DNA of 64,000 bases. Source: Stictocephala bisonia. Lineage: Eukaryota > Arthropoda > Insecta > Hemiptera > Membracidae. The stretch covers positions 5,923,340-5,987,339 of the forward strand of contig JAQJVL010000004.1 of NCBI GenBank assembly GCA_035578905.1, written 5' to 3'. A model generated the notes under the pieces. That model was not told where the DNA came from. It worked only from the letters and a program-made list of their open reading frames with translations, and did no database searches. This document shows, piece by piece, positions 22,938-35,746 of this stretch. Both the position numbers and the translations under genes were made by a program. How positions within the stretch are numbered: the stretch's first letter is position 1; each line of letters begins with the position of its first letter.

Positions 22938-25900
22938 ATGTGCACAAGTAACTTTGTGCCATAGAGATATATCAACATCCCTCACAATCACTACTCGAGA
23001 CCAAAGAGTGTTATGAGACTCGTGAGAACGTGTTGCAGTTGCACAGTTATTTGTGCCATAGAGATATATCAACATCCCTCACAATCACTACCCGAGACCA
23101 AAGAGTGTTATGAGACTCGTGAGAACGTGTTGCAGTTGCACAGTTACTTGTGCCATGGAGATAAATCAACATCCCTCACAAACACTACCCGAGACCAAAG
23201 AGTGTTATGAGACTCGTGAGAACGTGTTGCAGTTGCACAGTTACTTGTGCCATGGAGATATATCAACATCCCTCACAAACACTACCCGAGACCAAAGAGT
23301 GATATAAGACTCGTGAGAACGTGTTGCAGTTGCACAGTTACTTGTGCCATAGAGATATATCAACATCCCTCACAAACACTACCCGAGACCAAAGAGTGTT
23401 ATAAGACTCGTGAGAACGTGTTGCAGTTGCACAGTTACTTGTGCCATGGAGATATATCAACATCCCTCACAATCACTACCCGAGACCAAAGAGTGTTATG
23501 AGACTCGTGAGAACGTGTTGCAGTTGCACAGTTACTTGTGCCATGGAGATATATCAACATCCCTCACAAACACTACCCGAGACCAAAGAGTGTTATAAGA
23601 CTCGTGAGAACGTGTTGCAGTTGCACAGTTACTTGTGCCATGGAGATATATCAACATCCCTCACAAACACTACTCGAGACCAAAGAGTGTTATAAGACTC
23701 GTGAGAACGTGTTGCAGTTGCACAGTTACTTGTGCCATGGAGATAAATCAACATCCCTCACAAACACTACCCGAGACCAAAGAGTGTTATGAGACTCGTG
23801 AGAACGTGTTGCAGTTGCACAGTTACTTGTGCCATGGAGATATATCAACATCCCTCACAAACACTACCCGAGACCAAAGAGTGATATAAGACTCGTGAGA
23901 ACGTGTTGCAGTTGCACAGTTACTTGTGCCATAGAGATATATCAACATCCCTCACAAACACTACCCGAGACCAAAGAGTGTTATAAGACTCGTGAGAACG
24001 TGTTGCAGTTGCACAGTTACTTGTGCCATGGAGATATATCAACATCCCTCACAATCACTACCCGAGACCAAAGAGTGTTATGAGACTCGTGAGAACGTGT
24101 TGCAGTTGCACAGTTACTTGTGCCATGGAGATATATCAACATCCCTCACAAACACTACCCGAGACCAAAGAGTGTTATAAGACTCGTGAGAACGTGTTGC
24201 AGTTGCACAGTTACTTGTGCCATGGAGATATATCAACATCCCTCACAAACACTACTCGAGACCAAAGAGTGTTATAAGACTCGTGAGAACGTGTTGCAGT
24301 TGCACAGTTACTTGTGCCATGGAGATATATCAACATCCCTCACAAACACTACCCGAGACCAAAGAGTGTTATAAGACTCGTGAGAACGTGTTGCAGTTGC
24401 ACATTTATTTGTGCCATGGAGATATATCAACATCCCTCACAAACACTACCCGAGACCAAAGAGTGATATAAGACTCGTGAGAACGTGTTGCAGTTGCACA
24501 GTTACTTGTGCCATAGAGATATATCAACATCCCTCACAGTCACTACCCGAGACCAAAGAGTGTTATAAGACTCGTGAGAACGTGTTGCAGTTGCACAGTT
24601 ACTTGTGCCATGGAGATATATCAACATCCCTCACAAACACTACCCGAGACCAAAGAGTGTTATGAGACTCGTGAGAACGTGTTGCAGTTGCACAGTTACT
24701 TGTGCCATAGAGATATATCAACATCCCTCACAAACACTACCCGAGACCAAAGAGTGTTATGAGACTCGTGAGAACGTGTTGCAGTTGCACAGTTACTTGT
24801 GCCATGGAGATATATCAACATCCCTCACAAACACTACCCGAGAACAAAGAGTGTTATAAGACTCGTGAGAACGTGTTGCAGTTGCACAGTTATTTGTGCC
24901 ATAGAGATATATCAACATCCCTCACAATCACTACCCGAGACCAAAGAGTGATATAAGACTCGTGAGAACGTGTTGCAGTTGCACAGTTACTTGTGCCATA
25001 GAGATATATCAACATCCCTCACAGTCACTACCCAAGACCAAAGAGTGTTATAAGACTCGTGAGAACGTGTTGCAGTTGCACAGTTACTTGTGCCATGGAG
25101 ATATATCAACATCCCTCACAAACACTACCCGAGACCAAAGAGTGTTATGAGACTCGTGAGAACGTGTTGCAGTTGCACAGTTACTTGTGCCATAGAGATA
25201 TATCAACATCCCTCACAAACACTACCCGAGACCAAAGAGTGTTATGAGACTCGTGAGAACGTGTTGCAGTTGCACAGTTACTTGTGCCATAGAGATATAT
25301 CAACATCCCTCACAAACACTACCCGAGACCAAAGAGTGTTATGAGACTCGTGAGAACGTGTTGCAGTTGCACAGTTACTTGTGCCATGGAGATATATCAA
25401 CATCCCTCACAAACACTACCCGAGACCAAAGAGTGTTATAAGACTCGTGAGAACGTGTTGCAGTTGCACAGTTACTTGTGTCATAGAGATATATCAACAT
25501 CCCTCACAATCACTACCCGAGACCAAAGAGTGTTATAAGACTCGTGAGAACGTGTTGCAGTTGCACAGTTACTTGTGCCATAGAGATATATCAACATCCC
25601 TCACAATCACTACCCGAGACCAAAGAGTGTTATAAGACTCGTGAGAACGTGTTGCAGTTGCACAGTTACTTGTGCCATAGATATATATCAACATCCCTCA
25701 CAATCACTACCCGAGACCAAAGAGTGTTATAAGACTCGTGAGAACGTGTTGCAGTTGCACAGTTACTTGTGCCATAGATATATATCAACATCCCTCACAA
25801 TCACTACCCGAGACCAAAGAGTGATATAAGACTCGTGAGAACGTGTTGCAGTTGCACAGTTACTTGTATCATAGATATATATCAACATCCCTCACAATCA

Positions 25901-26342
25901 CTACCCGAGACCAAAGAGTGATATAAGACTCGTGAGAACGTGTTGCAGTTGCACAGTTACTTGTACCATAGAGATATATCAACATCCCTCACAATCACTA
26001 CCCGAGACCAAAGAGTGATATAAGACTCGTGAGAACGTGTTGCAGTTGCACAGTTACTTGTGCCATAGATATATATCAACATCCCTCACAATCACTACCC
26101 GAGACCAAAGAGTGTTATAAGACTCGTGAGAACGTGTTGCAGTTGCACAGTTACTTGTGCCATAGAGATATATCAACATCCCTCACAATCACTACCCGAG
26201 ACCAAAGAGTGTTATGAGACTCGTGAGAACGTGTTGCAGTTGCACAGTTACTTGTGCCATAGAGATATATCAACATTCCTCACAATCACTACCCGAGACC
26301 AAAGAGTGTTATAAGACTCGTGAGAACGTGTTGCAGTTGCAC
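22938..26342 (+). repeat. 97-bp satellite, block 2, with 582-bp higher-order repeats
   Basis: About 35 units of 97 bp in a single orientation. Diagnostic variants recur every six units: GAGATAAATCAAC near 23158 and 23740, and GAGTGATATAAGAC near 23297, 23879 and 24461, spacing 582 = 6 x 97. The right part (from about 25450) is enriched for units with ATAGA in place of ATGGA before TATATCAACATC. The array ends abruptly at GCAGTTGCAC, the same point in the unit at which block 1 ends. Confidence 0.95.
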
Positions 26343-28309
26343 TATAGAGTACTCTAACTGAAGGTATTGTCACTGCTATCTTGTTATTCAATGAATTAAC
26401 ATTAACCTTGTTAGTTATATTACTTTGCAAATTCTAAATAAGGCCTATTTAGAAGACTGCTGATTTTTAGAAAACTGACGTGACAGCAGGCACACTCCTT
26501 CCCCATTATTGTTATTAAATTAGCAAGCTGAATATAATAAAAATTCTTAAAAAGTCATACAAAAAGTAAATAAAACTTAAAATTTCAAAATTATAATTAT
26601 TTGTAAAGCAATGAAGAAGCATTCAAGTAAAATTAATCCATACAGTTATATTTTTATATATTTTAAAGGTGAATAGTATTGAATGTGTTTTATTATTTCA
26701 ATGACTTCCGTCACGTTTATAAAAGTAAAGTCGGCCCGATGTTTAAACTACGCAATCCGGCAATAGATCGATCACTGTAGGGCGATGTGACTGTCCATGT
26801 TCATGTTTGCACAGCTCATCCTGGAATGATTCATTGCCCAACTCCCAGGGAAACGTTTATATAATTCTACTAGTTAACAAAAGGCATAAAGTATTCAGTG
26901 AGTTTTGAACATTTCAGGAGATTGTTAATACTAAACAATCCAAATAGTTACTAAGTACCAGCACCGTTATATTGTAGTTGGTCAACTATATTTAAATTCA
27001 TTAACTTTAATTTGGTCAGCTCCATTAAAAAACTTACATGATTAAAAAGAAATAAGTTTAACCAAGAGTATCTCCCACAAATCGATTCACCGAATGATGT
27101 TATACTGAAGGATTATTTTCAAATTTAGTTATGTATCCACACACAAAATATTTTAGTGGAAATTTAACAGATATTTATCACAAAACTACGTAAAATTACT
27201 CTTGGTAAAATCAAACTTGGGTAGGAAACGGGTAGGTTAAACCTGCTCATGAGAACAGTCCAAAAGATTTTAATTCTATAGTTTTTCTTTTTTTTTTTGG
27301 TTTTTAAATGTAGATGGATCGTTGTTTGTTCGGTTAAAGATGTTACTTCCTCCGTAGTGTTTTCAGTTTTTAAATGTTGATTTTTTTGCACTTACTAGTA
27401 AAATATTATACAGTTTTCAGCGGTACATATCCAGTAATTTACGACAGTTAATTAGGAAATAGTTAGTGAGCATCCCATAGTGTAGTGCATTCAGAGGAAG
27501 CATGTGGAACGATGGTTATAGGTATCAAACGAGGTGACTCATCCAACTGATTTTGAATTAATAACCAGTGTTATTCCAAAATGTGTACACTTTATAGGTC
27601 ATTGGTAGACACAATCATGTAGGTTAGTGAAGCAGGTGTTTTGACTTACCCGTTTGATCATTACAACAGATACAAAATCTCAGAAGGACAATGTCTGTGA
27701 TTAATGTGGTACTACACATAGACACTGTCGCCAGTGAATCCCTTCCTGCCAGTTAGATATAGGTTATAATCAATGTAAATCTTTATACATCAGCAGTAAT
27801 CATTACTATCTTTGAGGGTTAGGAGGAATAAGGGAGGGACTGACAAGGTGCTGGCCCTGCAATCGAATGACAAATGGGAGAAATAACTGCTCGACCCATA
27901 TTTGGGTCACTATTAAATGTGACCTCTATTTTGTTCTTCTCTGTGTATAGCATTAACTTTTGATATTTTTCTTAACAACAAAATTATCTGTCAGAAATGA
28001 ATGTAATGTATTCGCCGGGCTATATGTTAAAGATGGCTCTCTTTAGTTTCAACTCCACATGTGTAAAGACAGTTTTTATTTATTTTTTTAAAAACATTCA
28101 GAGGAAAATTAATTCAATCGAACTAATTATTATAGTTACAGAAAGAAGTTTTAATTCCTCTTGAGAACAAAACACAGAGCCGGTCAAGCTGAAACACACC
28201 AAACCTGTGATCTCTGAACAACCGCCTCTGGTCTTCTTATTTAAATGGTATTTATTATTTTACTCTGGCTTAGAATATATTTTGAATTTGAAATTTAAAT
28301 TTGAATATG
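26343..28309. other. Intergenic sequence, nothing recognised
   Basis: Mostly AT-rich. A TATAAAAG motif at about 26717 followed by a GC-richer 100 bp could be promoter-like, but no coding exon follows. No supported gene. Confidence 0.35.
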
Positions 28310-29338
28310 AAGTTAACATCACAGTCCAAACGTTGCAATCATCCGAACGTTGTCATAATAAAATACTTTCACTTTCTGAACCACATTAGAGTCCAGCCCA
28401 AACGTTGTCACAATCTGGATCTTAGTCCGAATGTTCTCACAGTCCAAACGTTATCACTGACCAGATGTTTTCACAATCTGAATATTTTCTTACTCCAAAC
28501 GTTGTCAAAGTAAGGGTGATTTTATTGCCTGAATGATGTTACTGTACGGACTTTAGCACAGTTTAATTGGGATTACAACCCAAACGCTGTCAGAGTCCAT
28601 TTGTTGTCAAAGTCCAAACAATGTCATAGTCTCATTGTTGTCACAGTCCGAATGTTGTCTCAATACGAACGCTGTCACAGTTCGGACCTTGTTACTGTTT
28701 GGACGTTATCGTAGTAGTCTGAACGTTGTCACAATTCGGAGCTTGTTACTGTTTGGACGTTATCGTAGTAGTCTGAACGTTGTCACAATTCGGACCTTGT
28801 TACTGTTTGGACGTTATCGTAGTAGTCTGAACGTTGTCACAATTCGGAGCTTGTTACTGTTTGGACGTTATCGTAGTAGTCTGAACGTTGTCACAATTCG
28901 GACCTTGTTACTGTTTGGACGTTATCGTAGTAGTCTGAACGTTGTCACAATTCGGAGCTTGTTACTGTTTGGACGTTATCGTAGTAGTCTGGACGTTGTC
29001 ACAGTTCGAAGCGTGTTACTGTTTGGACGATATCGTAGTAGTCTGGACGTTGTTACAGTTCAGACGTTGACACTCCGGCCGTTTTCATACACTGGATACT
29101 GCCACAGGTGAAGTTTACTCAAATTCCGAAATTTGTCTGTCTTAACATTGTCACAGCCGGTCTTTGACAGATTCTAACCGGTGCTACAACCTGAACGTTG
29201 TAACGGCCCGGAAATTATCACAGTTTGGACGTTATCGTAGTAGTCTGGACGTTGTTACAGTTCAGATATTGACACACTCTGGCCGTGTTCATACACTGGA
29301 TATTGCCACAGGTAAAGTTTACTCAATTTCCGAAATGG
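28310..29338 (+). repeat. Degenerate ~22-bp to 54-bp minisatellite (AACGTTGTCACAGT)
   Basis: The left part is irregular copies of CCAAACGTTGTCACAGTC. From about 28680 to 29060 a clean 54-bp unit appears (GTAGTAGTCTGAACGTTGTC spaced 54 bp, at 28711 and 28765), alternating GGACC and GGAGC variants, so a 108-bp dimer. A further segment with CATACACTGGATA and GCCACAGGTGAAGTTTACTC is duplicated at a distance of about 202 bp (around 29035 and 29237). Because 54 is divisible by three, a 158-codon frame stays open; I regard it as spurious. Confidence 0.85.
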
Positions 29339-29339
29339 T

Positions 29340-30752
29340 CTTTGCCGTCACCACTTCGGTTTGAGCACTCTAGCGATAGCGCCTTGTCGGTGACGGTGGG
29401 AGGGGGAGGAGCAAAGTACCGTACTGCCGTCACCACTTCGTTGTGAACACTTCAGCGATAGCGCCTTGTCGGTGACGGTGGGAGGGGGAGGACCAAAGTA
29501 CCGTACTGCCGTCACCACTTCGGTGTGAACACTCCAGCGATAGCGCCTTGTCAGTGACGGTGGGAGGGGGAGGACCAAAGTACCGTACTGCCGTCACCAC
29601 TTCGTTGTGAACACTTCAGCGATAGCGCCTTGTCGGTGACGGTGGGAGGGGGAGGAGCAAAGTACCGTACTGCCGTCACCACTTCGGTGTGAACACTTCA
29701 GCGATAGCGCCTTGTCGGTGACGGTGGGAGGGGGAGGAGCAAAGTACCGTACTGCCGTCACCACTTCGGTGTGAACACTCCAGCGATAGCGCCTTGTCAG
29801 TGACGGTGGGAGGGGGAGGACCAAAGTACCGTACTGCCGTCACCACTTCGGTGTGAACACTCTCGCGGTAGCGCCTTGTCAGTGACGGTAGGAGGGGGAG
29901 GAGCAAAGTACCGTACTGCCGTCACCACTTCGGTGTGAACACTCTCGCGGTAGCGCCTTGTCAGTGACGGTAGGAGGGTGAGGAGCAAAGTACCGTACTG
30001 CCGTCACCACTTCGGTGTGAACACTCCAATGATAGCGCCTTGTCAGTGACGGTGGGAGGGGGAGGACCAAAGTACCGTACTGCCGTCACCACTTCGTTGT
30101 GAACACTTCAGCGATAGCGCCTTGTCGGTAACGGTGGGAGGGGGCGGAGCAAAGTACCGTACTGCCGTCACCACTTCGGTGTGAACACTTCAGCGATAGC
30201 GCCTTGTCGGTGACGGTGGGAGGGGGAGGAGCAAAGTACCGTACTGCCGTCACCACTTCGGTGTGAACACTCCAGCGATAGCGCCTTGTCAGTGACGGTG
30301 GGAGGGGGAGGACCAAAGTACCATAGTGCCGTCACCACTTCGGTGTGAACACTCTCGCGGTAGCGCCTTGTCAGTGACGGTAGGAGGGGGAGGAGCAAAG
30401 TACCGTACTGCCGTCACCACTTCGGTGTGAACACTCGCGGTAGCGCCTTGTCAGTGACGGTAGGAGGGGGAGGAGCAAAGTACCGTACTGCCGTCACCAC
30501 TTCGGTGTGAACACTCTCGCGGTAGCGCCTTGTCAGTGACGGTAGGAGGGGGAGGAGCAAAGTACCGTACTGCCGTCACCACTTCGGTGTGAACACTCTC
30601 GCGGTAGCGCCTTGTCAGTGACGTAAGGAGGGGGAGGAGCAAAGTACCGTACTGCCGTCACCACTTCGGTGTGAACACTCCAGCGATAGCGCCTTGTCAG
30701 TGACGGTGGGAGGGGGAGGACCAAAGTACCGTACTGTCGTCACCGCTTCAAG
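29340..30752 (+). repeat. 82-bp GC-rich satellite with 6-mer higher-order pattern
   Basis: About 17 units of 82 bp. Landmarks are GCCGTCACCACTTCGGTGTG, AGCGATAGCGCCTTGTC, GTGACGGTGGGAGGGGGAGG and AAAGTACCGTACT. Subtypes (CAGCGATAG versus CTCGCGGTAG, and GGAGCAAAG versus GGACCAAAG) recur in blocks. The blocks starting at 29594 and 30086 are 492 bp apart (6 x 82). It is much more GC-rich than its surroundings and joins directly to the 54-bp repeat region. Confidence 0.95.
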
Positions 30753-33637
30753 GTAGACATATGTGGTTTCTCTATAATATTTAACTTAAACTTTCGAAAA
30801 TTGGACTCGAAATAAGCGTGAAAGTTAGAGATAATTTATTTGTTGATTCAAATTCATCTATGAAACACCTTAATATTTTAAATGATCAACTTTTACTAAA
30901 ACTGTATAATTAATATATTATTATTAGCACATGTAGTATCATAATATTTGGTTGGAAATCAAAACTGTTGTTGTAATCACGATTGATGTGTTTGGTTTTC
31001 TATGAGTTTACAATTATTTCGTTATACGAGCATCAGTCGATAATAATTTATAAATCTTTCAATATCAGGGAAAGGACACGTTCAGAAGATTTTTCAGACT
31101 AAACGAATGAAACTGTATGTTAAAATACACAAATGTTCCTTCGAAAAAAATGTTAATACATAATTCATTAATGTAATAAAATCAGTCAATACAAAACCTT
31201 GGAGCAAAAAAATTCTAAGAACACTCACGGATTGACCCTCTCCCTCACAACACCTCTAGTACCAACTGATTCGAGTGTTGATAAGAGTTTGATTAACTAA
31301 ATCAAATGCCCTGTAAAGCCCACGAAACTCCGCTTGTTTTATGTGGCTGGGAGACAAGCACAACTTCAGTTGACTTTCTCATTGTAAATCCGTACTGTCT
31401 GTCATTTTTAAAGTTTATCGAATTAAGATTTAAACAAAATTTTCATGCACTCTTTGAATATTTTTGTGACAGAAAAGAGAAATTTCATTCAACTCATGTT
31501 GTCGATATTTAAAGATTTTGGATTAAAACAATTAAATCGACAGTGCTTTGCTTCAAAGACATAAGAAAAACAACAGATGATTGTATTTTAATATCTTAAT
31601 AAAGTAATAAAAAGGTTCTATCCTTTCAGTAACATTTTTTATAAGGAATTCAGTGAAGTTATCGTAGCCATTTGATTTTTTATTTCTAAGCCCTTTATGA
31701 TATTCTAAACTTCCAACTTCACCATTAGTAGAAAGTTAAAAAACGTTCTACGATTGAGGAGTTTGAAGACTAGCCAAAGGTCTAATGTTACCTTTGACAT
31801 TGTAAATATTGAGAGAAATTGTTCATTTCGCTGACATTGCTTTTAGGTTTGCGTCTTTGTCACATGGTCTATTCTTACTTTTTATGTGTAATATGTTTGT
31901 TTTATTATCAATAATAATTCCAAAAGGACTTAAACATCTTGCTTTGTTTAACTTAGCCTGTTGTTAATAACAATCATTGTTACAAAACATTTTAAATTTA
32001 TACAAAAAAGAACATTATGAAATAACTTTTCATTAAAAACAAAAATCCAGTAACATCTAACTCTTCCAAAATCTCTTTTAACTGGACTAAGATAATGGGA
32101 AATGTTAGTTTTACTCATATACGTTTACACTTATACAACAAGGATAATGCATTTTTTTGTTATTCTAGTTGGTTTATTGAATAATAACAGAATACTATTA
32201 CTATACATCACATCATAATAATACAAAACTTCTAAATATTACTTCAACGAACACATTTAAACCTATAGTAAACTGTATTCAACTTCATTTATTTGGTTTT
32301 CACTAAATTCATCATTACTATAAATTGCAGAATGACAAAACGTACAAAATTTCTACGCATTCATACTACCAATCTCCCCACCTCCAGTTCCGGTGTCAGC
32401 ATACCAACTCTCTGGTCTCCAAGTTGGTCGTCAAAAACTGAACCGCAATATAAAATGCATGGTAGACTAGGAAGCTTTCAGCGTTGTGGTGATTTTTATA
32501 CAATTTGGCAGTTTGTTGTAAAGGGGAGTACAGTCTTCGGGATGGAAATGTTTCGTACACTTTTGTTTGTTTGAGTTAGTTTAGACTACGGCCACAGCCA
32601 TAGTCATCAGGGTAGACTGTACTTTCACCCCGAGCGGCGCGATGAGTTCACGCTTCGGCGCACATTTACTCTGTTTCAAATAACACGTAATAACGCAACG
32701 AATTCGAATTAAGAAATAAAAAATTATAAATAATTTTATATGTAAAAAATTTATTCTTTAAAACAAGCTGAAAGCCAGTTATATCGAGCAAAGGAGTGCT
32801 GAGATAATTAATATTAGTTAGCAAAATCTACAGCAGATACTATGAAAAATGAAATAAAAATTTAAAATTTGAGATTTACATTAGTTATGAGTTCTATAAT
32901 ATGGTATAACAATTTCACAAAGATTGGTCCAGTGGTTTTAAAACAGTAATTGTTTAAAGTCGAACTTCAATACAAAGGAGTGATAAAACGGGACTTTTTC
33001 TACATACCTTCATCTACGTTTTACATAAGTTATGCTAAAATTTATTTGAATATATGTATGAACGCAGAATTAAACACGCTAAATAATGGTGTAAATTGTT
33101 TTATTCTAGCATGAACGGTTCGCTTGTATTTAAAGCTTAAACTCAGGGGACCATAAATTCTAGTAGAAATAATGAAAGTTATTGTAAAATGTAGAGACAG
33201 AGTAAAGGCAAGATTCTTAATTATTATTTTAATTTGGCCTGCAAGATTCTCTGCAATAACATTTTTCGATTATCCGAATCGTTCTTTTTTGTAATATGAA
33301 CACTCTCAAGAGCTGAATACTTGCACATGCTCCCCACAGTCTTACGACGTAGACTAGGTGGGGAGAAATTAATCCATAATTCTCCGCCTTCAGTTCCTGA
33401 ATAAGGCAGTATATCTACATTATAGGCCCTCGGGTGGAGCGTTTCTATAGCTGTGAATAAAGTTTATATTTTCAACAGCATTAACACATTTTTGTCTCCG
33501 CACTGTTTAGGGAGTGTAGCAGCAGATTGGCTGTGTTGGAGTTTTCGGTGGCATTAAACTTTTTGTAAAGCCTATTCTTTTCTGTTTTAACTCGTAGGCT
33601 TAAGCGGCCGGTGTTTTTACGAAAAACTAAAGCCTCC
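30753..33637. other. Intergenic sequence, no gene recognised
   Basis: AT-rich. A GC-richer patch near 32590-32680 includes CCCCGAGCGGCGCGATGAGT. The frame at 32293-32574 shows no recognisable domain or splice context. Nothing else supported. Confidence 0.35.
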
Positions 33638-33783
33638 GGTAACGACTGCGTCAAGGTTTTATTTACAATATTTACATCAACAAACGTTTCGCACATGCTG
33701 TAGAATGCCATAATGCCATATTGCATGTGCAAAACTGTTGGTGATGTAAATATTGCAAATACCACATTGACGCAGTCGTTACC
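33638..33783. repeat. Inverted repeat of about 146 bp beside minisatellite locus 4
   Basis: The left arm starts GGTAACGACTGCGTCAA and contains AATATTTACATCA and GCACATGC. The right arm (33721-33783) is its reverse complement, with a few differences, ending TTGACGCAGTCGTTACC. The size fits a small foldback MITE. Its right arm is directly followed by the first C-rich minisatellite unit. Confidence 0.75.
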
Positions 33784-34232
33784 AGACCCACCCACCCGCC
33801 CATACACGTACAGTGGCATTGACCCACCCGCCCACCCATACACGTACAGTGGTATTGACCCACCCGCCCACCCATAGACGTACAATGGCATTAGTTTTTA
33901 GTACTCCTTTTTGTATCCTCTCTGTATACAAGCTTTACCTATGAGGCGATACTTGTGAAACGATCGTAATTTCTTATTATAGGAGGAAATTAAGGCCTGG
34001 TGATAAAGCCCCCCCCCCCACTATTCTGTATTAAAATTCCATCAAGGAACTGGAAAAATTCTAATTATAAGAATTTGGATCCTTAATGAAACCAGTACTG
34101 GCTTATCATGTAATATAGGCATAACCAGTTCACTCTACATGTATGGTTAGGTGGGTCAGTGTCTCTTTACATGTATGTGAGGGGGGGGCGAGTTAGTACC
34201 ACTGTACGTGTCTGGGGGGGGGGGGAATACCA
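33784..34232. repeat. 36-bp minisatellite locus 4 (dyad with 235-bp spacer)
   Basis: Three clean C-rich units lie at 33784-33893 (CCCACCCATACACGTACAGT). After a spacer, two or three degenerate G-rich units appear at about 34128-34232 (ACCACTGTACGTGTCTGG and homologues). A C-run near 34008-34020 and a G-run near 34213-34225 accompany the two sides. Confidence 0.75.
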
Positions 34233-34254
34233 TAAAGCCTAAGGATATGGGAGA

Positions 34255-34353
34255 GCGACAGTGGAGCGCCTGGCAAAAACTAATATAACTGTCAGCCAAG
34301 AAATAACACAACTGCGACAGTGGAGCGCCTGACCTTGAGGCGCTCCACTGTCG
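34255..34353. other. Perfect 16-bp hairpin with GGAGCGCCT core, plus a half copy
   Basis: CGACAGTGGAGCGCCT (34315-34330) and AGGCGCTCCACTGTCG (34338-34353) form a perfect stem around a 7-nt loop. The same 17-nt half (GCGACAGTGGAGCGCCT) occurs once more, unpaired, at 34255-34271. A related hairpin lies at 35747-35802. Confidence 0.85.
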
Positions 34354-34359
34354 TACCCT

Positions 34360-35740
34360 CGCGGGTCCAATGTGACAAGGGTTTTGACAAGGGTTCAAAA
34401 ACTAAGGGGTCTTGATATCTACGGTGAGAGTGTGTTTAACTTGAAAGCAATAGACATATATTTATTAAAATAAGCATACATGTTATAGTATTTACATAAG
34501 ATCCGGGTTTGTTAACAAATTTTACACTTCAAATTACTTTAGAAATAAAAAAGCCTTCAGGTATTGAAATTGTAAATATAAGCTACATTGAAATAAGCTG
34601 TTATAGTCCGATTCATTGACACGCTTCTAAGTAATAGAAAACGTTATTGTATAAGACGTAAAATCGTGGATTGGTTGGCGTTTGACGTATTCCTAAGTAA
34701 CTAAGTAATTTTTCGTGGTCCTTTCTATTAAATCAAGGCTAAGCAGGTTGAACCGTCAATAATGTAATCATTTGAACAATAGCCATTAAATAATTCAAAT
34801 CATTTAAGTAGGAGAAACTATTAGATTTAAGTAGGTAACTAAAAGGAGGTTTGTAAATTAATAATGATTTTATATTTTGTTTGTTTTAGAATATTGTAGC
34901 TTACAGATTGAATGTAAATAGTATTTTTTGTTTGAGTTTAAGTATTTTTTTAAATTTTAAGTTTCAAATATTAGTAAGTATAACCCAAATTATTTAGTTT
35001 AAATTTAAATGTATATTTATTATTTTAGAATGTTATACAAATTAATAAGTGTTAAAACTAAGAAATACATATTTGTTATTTACAAGCCAATTTGTAGTTA
35101 TTGACCTTTTTTTGTAACTTCAATTTATTTGAAACAACTTGCCCAGTAATAAAATTAATATAATTTTGAAAACCCACTGCTTGGCTTTTACGAATTTGTA
35201 TAAACTATGGTTGATATTTTATAATTAATACTCATGGGTTAAAGGGGCAAGTCATGATCAAATGAAGAGTGTCTACGTGTTCCTTTTACATAAAACTAAA
35301 CAGTATAAAGTTTATAGTTTTTTTAAAAAGATGACTATAAATACATCATTATTTTAGTCCTCGGGAGTTGATGTGGTAAACATGATGTGGCCCACCTCCG
35401 AAGACCAAGGTAGATAGTGTGCATGAACAAGGGTAGATGTTTTCTATCTGTACGATTATAAGCTTGTTTTAAAACAAGTCTGCAATAGTTTAACCACTAT
35501 TGCAAGTTTAATTCAAATAAAATTAAATATGATTAAGAAACGTGATTAATAGTTTTGATTGGTCTTTTAGGATAACCCCTACAGAATCAATGTTACACTT
35601 ACTCCTACAAAATATGCAGTGCACTTAACAAAGTCAATATGATAGTAGCCGTTGTGATATTAGATTGGTAGGTATTTAGAAGGCCCCGCGAGCTGAGCTT
35701 GATAGCAGGTAGGAAGCAGGTAGAGTGCCGAGGACAGGTA
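34360..35740. other. Intergenic sequence, nothing recognised
   Basis: AT-rich, no coding frame or repeat family supported. Confidence 0.35.
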
Positions 35741-35746
35741 GTTTTA

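Noticed and set aside
22202..22964. His/Pro/Thr-rich and Gly/Val-rich frames in the 36-bp dyad
   Set aside because: The unit length is divisible by three, so frames stay open on both strands. No start or domain.
21812..26314. Dozens of 60-135-codon frames in the 97-bp satellite
   Set aside because: Each is the same unit read in a shifted frame and ending at the same stop. They follow the repeat period and are not genes.
21728..26342. CRISPR-like regular repeats
   Set aside because: Units are contiguous 97-bp tandem repeats without unique spacers, in a eukaryotic gene region.
26700..26850. Promoter with TATAAAAG at about 26717
   Set aside because: No coding exon, initiator or supporting structure downstream.
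29340..30752. CENP-B-box-like TTCG motif in the 82-bp satellite
   Set aside because: CTTCGGTGTGAAC does not fit the required TTCG-N4-A-N2-CGGG spacing. I found no convincing CENP-B box in the repeat units I checked by eye.
32293..32574. Plus-strand 93-codon frame
   Set aside because: No recognisable domain, no splice context, AT-rich codons; insufficient support.
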